Positions 14,595 through 19,418 of a DNA stretch of 19,418 nt are shown one piece after another (position 1 is the first letter of the stretch; each line of letters starts with the position of its first letter). The notes beneath the pieces were generated by a model. The model was given only the letters and a program-made list of their open reading frames with translations. It was not told where the DNA came from and ran no database searches. The DNA lies in the NCBI GenBank assembly GCA_021797025.1, contig JAKAAK010000026.1, forward strand, positions 1-19,418, in the 5' to 3' direction. Both the position numbers and the translations under genes were made by a program. This DNA comes from Thermoplasmata archaeon (GTDB lineage Archaea > Thermoplasmatota > Thermoplasmata > Thermoplasmatales > Thermoplasmataceae).

Positions 14595-15627
14595 TTTTAG
14601 AGGCCTGGCTGTATAGATAATAAGTATTTACCCATGCATAAATATATAGTATTATCAATCCGCCTGTGAAGATCAGAATAGAATATACAAATAACTCTAG
14701 TTTTGTGTATAGCCAGAGCATGTAATCCGAAAATGTGGAAACACCCACCGGAAACACATAGGCCCAGACCGTCATTGATTGCCTGCATTTTATGTGTGTT
14801 ATAGCTATCGCCCCCGACACTAAGAATAGGAAAAGATCGAAACCCCAGAGCATCGTGGAAAAATCTATTGCAAGATTTGCCGGAACCTGAAATAAACCAA
14901 TGTAATTGAACTGTGGCATGAACATTATGTTTATTATAAGCATGCTGGAAGCTCCAACCGGGATCATTGCGGCCGGTGACGTCTGAACATAATTTGGCCT
15001 GTTGCTTATATGGGATATGTATGCAGATATTCCTACAAATAAGAACTGGAAGAATGAGATGCCGAAACCCACCATTGTCATTATATATACTATCTGCAGG
15101 ATATTTGTGCTATAGTACCCGGCAATGGGTGGGGTCAGCAATACCGAGGAAAGTATTATATTGGCACTTAGCACAATAGATGGTACAAGTATGGCATATG
15201 TCACCTTATCAAAACTGTACTTATTTGTATAAAGATTATAATTGAGCACTATATTTACCAGAATCACGAATAAATAAAAGAATATGAACAGGTAGAAGAA
15301 TAGGTATGCCACAAATGAGCTGATTCCAACATAGGCAGTGTAGAAAAAAGCAAAGGCATAGTAAAGGACACCCAGGAAGGCAAGGAAGCTGAGTTTTGTT
15401 ATATCGTTGTAATCTTCCATTATCAACCTTTTATTTTTGATATACCGGTATAGCCACGATGCAAATACAAAGGCGAAAAATGCCAGAACTATGAAATATA
15501 TTATTTTTCCGGCATCAAAAATGAACTGGTTATGGAATACCAGGTATATTATGAAAAAGGCAAGTGATATGGAAAGTGTGCCGAGGACAACAGGAAACCA
15601 ACCAGAATCTAAACCTTTATAGGACAT
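14590..15627 (-). CDS. TDT/SLAC1-family transporter (tellurite-resistance/dicarboxylate type)
   Basis: This 345-residue protein has about ten hydrophobic helices and very short loops. The opening WFPVVLGTLSISLAF, the PAAMIPVGASSM segment (about 220-231) and the late VWAYVFPVGVSTFSDYMLW segment (about 287-305) match the layout of the TDT family (PF03595), which includes the malate carrier Mae1, TehA and the SLAC1 anion channels. It could export or import dicarboxylates, sulfite or other anions. The ATG at 15627 overlaps a 14-bp perfect palindrome, and a TATA-like ttattaat lies about 22-29 nt upstream. It leads a unit with proS and a HAD phosphatase, with no evident metabolic link. Membership of TDT is likely but the family is divergent. 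Confidence 0.65.
   Translation of the reverse strand: MSYKGLDSGWFPVVLGTLSISLAFFIIYLVFHNQFIFDAGKIIYFIVLAFFAFVFASWLYRYIKNKRLIMEDYNDITKLSFLAFLGVLYYAFAFFYTAYVGISSFVAYLFFYLFIFFYLFVILVNIVLNYNLYTNKYSFDKVTYAILVPSIVLSANIILSSVLLTPPIAGYYSTNILQIVYIMTMVGFGISFFQFLFVGISAYISHISNRPNYVQTSPAAMIPVGASSMLIINIMFMPQFNYIGLFQVPANLAIDFSTMLWGFDLFLFLVSGAIAITHIKCRQSMTVWAYVFPVGVSTFSDYMLWLYTKLELFVYSILIFTGGLIILYIYAWVNTYYLYSQASKK
15441..15452. repeat. Palindrome TATACCGGTATA inside the TDT gene
   Basis: A perfect 12-bp palindrome within the coding region of the TDT transporter (encoding LYRYI near residues 58-62). It shares 13 consecutive bases with the palindrome at the gene start, 186 bp away centre to centre. I noticed no other copy in the window. 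Confidence 0.6.
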
Positions 15628-15639
15628 ATACCGGTATAT
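15626..15639. promoter_or_regulatory. Perfect palindrome ATATACCGGTATAT at the TDT start codon
   Basis: A 14-bp perfect palindrome overlapping the ATG of the TDT gene, next to the expected transcription start. Such placement suits an operator for a dimeric regulator, perhaps together with the second copy inside the gene. Binding is an inference. Confidence 0.4.
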
Positions 15640-15688
15640 AATTCAGGCATTAATAATATTCTCGATAACTTTCCGGGAACAAGTTTGA

Positions 15689-15698
15689 AAAAATATAT
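15689..15698 (+). promoter_or_regulatory. TATA box of the possible PUA/EVE-like gene
   Basis: aaaatatatt lies 24-33 nt before the ATG at 15722; no Shine-Dalgarno is present. The spacing fits a leaderless message. Confidence 0.45.
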
Positions 15699-15721
15699 TG
15701 GCAATGATTTAATAAATCCTT

Positions 15722-16282
15722 ATGGATGGCAATGAATTCCTTGAATATGCAGAAACAAGAGAATTAAGAAAAATTACTGGCCCTCCCTGTGACTGGTTAA
15801 AAACATACAATTTAAAATCCTGGGGTTTCCGGCAATATGGTAAAACCGAGAATGCATATGACTCGTTTAAAATCGGCGATGTTTTTGTATTCCATTCCAT
15901 GAAGCAGGAATATCTGCCGGTAGATCCGGGAATAAAAACAGGCATAATAGGTGCCGGAATACTTTCTAATAAGAGAATTATTGAAAATGAGCCTTCCGAC
16001 AATGCTTTTACACCGGAGGGCTATAGACCTATAAAAATATACTTTTCAGATATCTGGTTCTTCGGAAATACTGATAGAATTGAAAATGAAAGTATTGCTG
16101 ATAAAAAGCAGAAGGGTATGAATTATATTCTCAGGGATATTTATAATCTTACCGGCAATATAATTTCATTTCATGAAATGAGGGAAAACAACTGTACAAT
16201 TTCTACCCAGGGAGCGGTTTCAAAAATTTCTCCTGAAAAATCTACAAGGCTATTAAAACTAATAGCTTCCAGATTGCATTGA
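15722..16282 (+). CDS. Conserved-looking hypothetical protein, possible PUA/EVE-like fold
   Basis: I do not recognise a named family with certainty for this 186-residue soluble protein. Residues 20-110 have the pattern of PUA-superfamily domains such as EVE and ASCH: an aromatic N-terminal strand (WGFRQYG), FKIGDVFVFHS (49-59) as the GDxxxFY-type strand, then TGIIGAGILSNKRI (73-86) as the viG-xxxV strand, then YRPIKIYFSDIWFF (101-114). The C-terminal part (about 120-186) looks helical with no clear motif. EVE domains bind modified bases in DNA or RNA, so a nucleic-acid role is possible. Codon use and the TATA-led ATG look like a normal host gene. It is divergent from the TDT transporter and ends 45 bp before the convergent permease gene. 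Confidence 0.7.
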   Translation: MDGNEFLEYAETRELRKITGPPCDWLKTYNLKSWGFRQYGKTENAYDSFKIGDVFVFHSMKQEYLPVDPGIKTGIIGAGILSNKRIIENEPSDNAFTPEGYRPIKIYFSDIWFFGNTDRIENESIADKKQKGMNYILRDIYNLTGNIISFHEMRENNCTISTQGAVSKISPEKSTRLLKLIASRLH

Positions 16283-16295
16283 TACATTGTTCATA

Positions 16296-16307
16296 TTTTT
16301 TAAAAAA
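16296..16307. terminator. T6A6 tract between convergent genes, candidate bidirectional terminator
   Basis: TTTTTTAAAAAA is a perfect palindrome giving a T-run on both strands, centred in the 45-bp gap between two convergent stop codons. Oligo-T tracts stop archaeal RNA polymerase, so it can serve both genes. Confidence 0.5.
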
Positions 16308-16327
16308 TAAATAATCAAACGAAAAAA

Positions 16328-17635
16328 TCAGGCCGGTGGGATATCTTTTGACGTTTCCCTGACGATGGCAAAGGTTTCCGCATACAGGAACCCGATTATT
16401 ATCCAGGCGAAGAAAAGATACTGTATTATCAGGGATATACCAGGCAATGAATCTATCAATATGAATATTGATATGGTTACTGCAACGATGCCAGCAGTCA
16501 ACTCCTTTATACTCCTCTTCGCTTTTCTTGTGGCAATTTTGATCAGCGAAAAATCTGCCGAGGAATGTATTATCAAATTCATTAATCCCGCTAATGCACC
16601 AAGTGCCAAGAACGTAGCATATAATCCCATAAAATGCGTCATTATACTCAGCACAATAACGAATATTGCTGCTATCAGCAATTCGGAAAATACAGGTTTC
16701 CCTGTATATTTTTTTGAAAATATTTTTGGAAATCTTCCATCCTCACTCATTGCACCAAATGTCCTGGAATTGGCAAGTATGTAGGCAATACCGCCAAGAA
16801 TGCCATCGCTCAATGCTATTATAGGCACTATGATTATTCCCAGGATACCGAAATGGGTTATTAGATAAATTATCAGATTGCCTGTGAAATTCAGTGAACC
16901 CAGCGAATAAAAGAATAGGGTTGCAAGAAGCCCTCCAAATATAACAACTGTAATTGCTGCCCTGCCAATAGCCTTGCTGTCCTTTGCATCACCTCCAAGT
17001 GGAGCAATTGATCCATAACCAGTGGGAATGCCAAGACCGAATATTACGGCCACCAGAAGATACGGTGAGTATATTACAGGATTATAGAAATGCCAGCCCG
17101 AACTATGAAGAAATATTATGGATAATACAACTATTATTATCATTTCAATAGTAGACATTACCATGGCATATTTTGCTGAAACCTTTATTCCAGCTATTAC
17201 CATTGTGGATGCAAGTAGGGAAACGAGCAATACTGTCAAAATCTGGCTGATGCCGAGAACATATGATAGTACATAGGCTCCACCGGCAAGCAATGTACCC
17301 CCATAGGCGAGGGCATATAATAAATAGGACCAGCCTGTTTCTATGCCTAAACCGCCGGATAACCCATACAATGCGTATATATAATATCCACCACTCCTGT
17401 GGTATCTTCTGGAAAGAAAATAAACCACTATTCCATTGAAGAAAACTACAATCGTTGCAATCATCATGGCAAGTGCCCCTGCAGTTCCAACCATAGCTAT
17501 CATTACAGTTCCGAACGTTAACAGTGAAATGAAAGGCGCCTGTCCTCCAAAAGATATAAAAAATAGTTCTGGGAATGATAATTTCTTTTCATTACTTTTT
17601 ATGCTGCCCATGATTTTATCCATATTATTTTCCAT
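16328..17635 (-). CDS. APC-superfamily amino-acid permease
   Basis: The 435-residue protein has 12 predicted membrane helices and the layout of the amino acid-polyamine-organocation family, which imports amino acids with protons. Helix 1 carries SFGGQAPF (28-35), where canonical members have a G-rich IGxGIF motif. Other blocks are SRRYHRSGGYYIYA after helix 2, GIPTGYGSIAPLGGDAKDS before helix 6, and SDGILGGIAYILANSRTFGAMSEDGRFP near residues 270-300. It is clearly paralogous to the permease encoded upstream: these blocks recur in the same order. AAGGTGA, a strong Shine-Dalgarno, sits 6 nt before the ATG at 17635. Both genes point the same way with 118 bp between them, so they may share a transcript or be separately expressed. 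The substrate is unknown. Confidence 0.87.
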   Translation of the reverse strand: MENNMDKIMGSIKSNEKKLSFPELFFISFGGQAPFISLLTFGTVMIAMVGTAGALAMMIATIVVFFNGIVVYFLSRRYHRSGGYYIYALYGLSGGLGIETGWSYLLYALAYGGTLLAGGAYVLSYVLGISQILTVLLVSLLASTMVIAGIKVSAKYAMVMSTIEMIIIVVLSIIFLHSSGWHFYNPVIYSPYLLVAVIFGLGIPTGYGSIAPLGGDAKDSKAIGRAAITVVIFGGLLATLFFYSLGSLNFTGNLIIYLITHFGILGIIIVPIIALSDGILGGIAYILANSRTFGAMSEDGRFPKIFSKKYTGKPVFSELLIAAIFVIVLSIMTHFMGLYATFLALGALAGLMNLIIHSSADFSLIKIATRKAKRSIKELTAGIVAVTISIFILIDSLPGISLIIQYLFFAWIIIGFLYAETFAIVRETSKDIPPA

Positions 17636-17641
17636 ATGATC

Positions 17642-17646
17642 TCACC
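17642..17646 (-). promoter_or_regulatory. Shine-Dalgarno GGTGA of the first APC permease
   Basis: On the minus strand the bases read AAGGTGAGAT just before the ATG at 17635, with a 6-nt spacer from GGTGA. This implies a leadered mRNA, unlike the leaderless genes around it. A/T-rich TATA candidates lie further upstream, at about 17653-17662 and 17675-17684. Confidence 0.7.
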
Positions 17647-17753
17647 TTCATTTTTTTAAACTCCAGAATATCAATAATTAAACTCAGTTTTTAACACCCA
17701 AATAAAAATGCAAATGACTTCCTTAACATTTAAAATATATAAAATTTAAAAAA

Positions 17754-19136
17754 TCACTGGTTAACCTCTGTATGTGTTTTAACATACTGATGAGCGTCCA
17801 GCATTTCAAGTATTATAAATCCTAAAATTATAAAGCCCAGAACAAGTTCTATCATGTATGTATCTGATGTCAGAAGTGAGTAAATGAAAACGAATCCTGA
17901 GACTATTATCCCGAGAATGCCAATGCCGAATTCTCTTATTCTTCTCTGCGCTCTAACAAGGTTTTCCTTGAATAATGAGAAGTTTGCAGTCAGATGAACC
18001 ATCAGATTCCCCAGTCCAGCAATTGAACCTAACGCCAGGAATATCACAAAGGAATTTACAAATACCAGGGTAGGCACAAGGATTACCGTGGCTGCAATTA
18101 AGGTTATTATTCCTGCTATGACAGGTGTGCCTCTCTTGCTGTGCAGTGTGCTCAGGGCCTTGCTGATAACCCCCCTTTCTGACATGGCATATAGATTTCT
18201 GGAAAATGCTGTTAGAAAAGCCAATGAACCCAGAATTCCGTCATTTATTGCTGCGAATAACAGTAAAGGTAAAGCTATAGGTCCGGCTATTCTATCCATT
18301 ATAGTAATAACAGGCACGTTAGATGATACAAGTGCAGAGAATGAATGTGTAGCAATTCCGTAATCAACTAATGAATATAGAACCAGTGCTTCAAGGGTCC
18401 CACCTATAATTATTACGAGAATTGCGGCTTTCCCAACATTCCTTTTTGCATTTTTTACCTCACCTGAAACCGGCGTAATAGCACCGTATCCCGTAGGTAT
18501 GCCGATAGCGAATAATATTCCGAGGAATATTATAGCCGGGGATGGAATGCTGGTAAATGGATTATATACCAGGAAATGGGCACCATAAAATCCTGCTGCT
18601 ATAACTCCCACCAGAACAATCAATTCAAGGCTTGCAGAAAATACTGCATATTTCGAGGATGGTCTTATTCCCAGCAAAAGAAATGATGCCGTGGGAATGA
18701 ACACTATCAGGAATGCTACCAGTGGTGGAATCACTATATATGGTGAAACTACATATGTCAGTACAAATATTGATCCGGTAATGTAACTTCCTGCGTATAA
18801 TAGTGAATAGAAAAGGTATAACCAGCCTGTTTCAAATCCGAATCTATGTGATAATGCCTTATAAGCATAATTAAAGTATCCTCCTTCTTCGTCATGCTTT
18901 CTTGAAAGATAATACACACCTGCTCCGTTTATCAAAACTACTAAAGTTCCTATGATAAGTACAATTGGAGAGAAGAACAGCGTCAGTATCAATGCTGCAG
19001 TTGCATATGTCAACATCGAAAGAAAAGGTGCCTGGCCTCCGAACGACATAAAAAATATGTCTGCGAATCCGACACTTCTTTTTAGCTTACTTTTACTTTC
19101 TATATCTATATCCTTAATATTTTTGACATTTTCCAT
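17754..19136 (-). CDS. APC-superfamily amino-acid permease, tandem paralogue
   Basis: From the ATG at 19136 this is a 460-residue permease with 12 predicted helices. It has the same blocks as its downstream neighbour: SFGGQAPF (31-38), SRKHDEEGGYFNYAYKAL, GIPTGYGAITPVSGEVKNAK and NDGILGSLAFLTAFSRNLYAMSE. The two share roughly 40% of residues by eye. The frame stays open upstream to 19283, but I choose 19136: it makes the N-terminus (MEN..., with the first motif at residue 31) parallel to the paralogue (MEN..., residue 28), and a TATA box about 31-39 nt upstream would put transcription start inside or past the longer versions. Substrate specificity cannot be read. Confidence 0.86.
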   Translation of the reverse strand: MENVKNIKDIDIESKSKLKRSVGFADIFFMSFGGQAPFLSMLTYATAALILTLFFSPIVLIIGTLVVLINGAGVYYLSRKHDEEGGYFNYAYKALSHRFGFETGWLYLFYSLLYAGSYITGSIFVLTYVVSPYIVIPPLVAFLIVFIPTASFLLLGIRPSSKYAVFSASLELIVLVGVIAAGFYGAHFLVYNPFTSIPSPAIIFLGILFAIGIPTGYGAITPVSGEVKNAKRNVGKAAILVIIIGGTLEALVLYSLVDYGIATHSFSALVSSNVPVITIMDRIAGPIALPLLLFAAINDGILGSLAFLTAFSRNLYAMSERGVISKALSTLHSKRGTPVIAGIITLIAATVILVPTLVFVNSFVIFLALGSIAGLGNLMVHLTANFSLFKENLVRAQRRIREFGIGILGIIVSGFVFIYSLLTSDTYMIELVLGFIILGFIILEMLDAHQYVKTHTEVNQ

Positions 19137-19166
19137 TTTTGCTCTTAAAGATACAGACATCGGCCG

Positions 19167-19175
19167 TATATAAAT
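19167..19175 (-). promoter_or_regulatory. TATA box of the second APC permease
   Basis: tatataaat (minus strand atttatata) lies 31-39 nt before the ATG at 19136. It overlaps the upstream end of the longer reading frame and so speaks against the starts at 19160 and 19283. Confidence 0.45.
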
Positions 19176-19301
19176 TTTATGGGTTACAGTACCATATATA
19201 TTTGACTTGACAATATAATTAATAACTATAAACATTTTAAATAGTTTTTTAATATTTGCTTTATATTTATGTAAAAAATTCAAAATTACTTAAAAATTCA
19301 T

Positions 19302-19418
19302 TTATTTTGATTTCTCAAAATTCAGGTCATTATGTAGAGCAGCTAATACAAGATATCTAGATATAGACACTCCTTCCATCAGAGCTTTCTCTTCTATTAC
19401 AGCCTTTTCGTCTTTTCT
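19302..19418 (-). CDS. C-terminal part of a ribbon-helix-helix-like protein, cut by the window edge
   Basis: The minus-strand frame entering at 19418 is open for 38 codons and ends with TAA at 19302-19304. The tail reads RKDEKAVIEEKALMEGVSIS and goes on with RYLVLAALHNDLNFEKSK. The pattern (polar-E-K-x-hydrophobic-I-E-x-x-A-x-x-x-G-V-S-I-S-x-Y-hydrophobic-x-x-A-A-L) fits the two helices and the G-x-S turn of ribbon-helix-helix proteins such as TacA/DUF1778 antitoxins or MobC-like proteins. The beta strand that would contact DNA lies outside the window. It ends 166 bp before the start of the second permease on the same strand; the gap is A/T-rich with T-runs that may end its transcript. Whether it is an antitoxin, a regulator or another RHH protein cannot be decided. 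Confidence 0.6.
   Translation of the reverse strand, partial: RKDEKAVIEEKALMEGVSISRYLVLAALHNDLNFEKSK

Noticed and set aside
19137..19283. Forty-nine-residue N-terminal extension of the second permease
   Set aside because: The extension crosses the TATA box and has no counterpart in the tandem paralogue, which aligns from MEN onward.

Overview
The window most likely comes from an acidophilic archaeon of the Thermoplasmatales (Ferroplasma/Acidiplasma/Thermoplasma-like). The basis is AT-rich sequence, archaeal-type prolyl-tRNA synthetase and aspartate-semialdehyde dehydrogenase, a thioredoxin reductase without the usual NADPH-binding arginines (a trait known from Thermoplasma acidophilum), and many genes with a TATA-like box about 20-33 nt upstream of the start codon, as expected for leaderless mRNAs. 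Several other genes, mostly inside operons, carry a clear Shine-Dalgarno instead. The genus is an inference.

Layout, left to right. The edge holds a possible 3' end of a CDS (3-56), followed by a metal-dependent cyclase/formamidase-family hydrolase (101-1024, +). Facing it is a minus-strand pair, a polysaccharide flippase and a GT2 glycosyltransferase (3575-1028), probably a small surface-glycan unit. A 424-bp gap without a gene (3576-3999) holds an IS605/TnpB-end-like hairpin and a second hairpin followed by a T-rich tract. Then comes the thioredoxin operon trxA-trxB (minus), divergent from a small winged-helix regulator (+), followed by moaE (+). moaE overlaps tail-to-tail by 40 bp with an MFS transporter (minus). 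The transporter is divergent from a two-gene FAD oxidase / Fe-S protein operon (GlcD/GlcF-like, +), suggesting import and oxidation of a 2-hydroxy acid.

The right half starts with an overlapping lysC-asd operon (+), the first two steps of the aspartate amino-acid pathway. asd ends 9 bp inside a minus-strand unit that reads TDT-family transporter, proS, SerB-like HAD phosphatase. A short gene for a possible PUA/EVE-like protein (+) diverges from the TDT transporter. The window ends with two related APC-superfamily permeases in tandem (minus) and, at the edge, the C-terminus of a ribbon-helix-helix-like protein (minus).

Most of the window is ordinary core metabolism and transport. The parts most worth a second look are the gene-free region 3576-3999, the thioredoxin reductase cofactor site, two copies of a 13-nt palindromic sequence at the start of the TDT transporter gene, a GlcF-like subunit whose first cysteine-rich motif is missing, and the possible PUA/EVE-like protein. 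I found no CRISPR array, tRNA, rRNA or intact mobile element.
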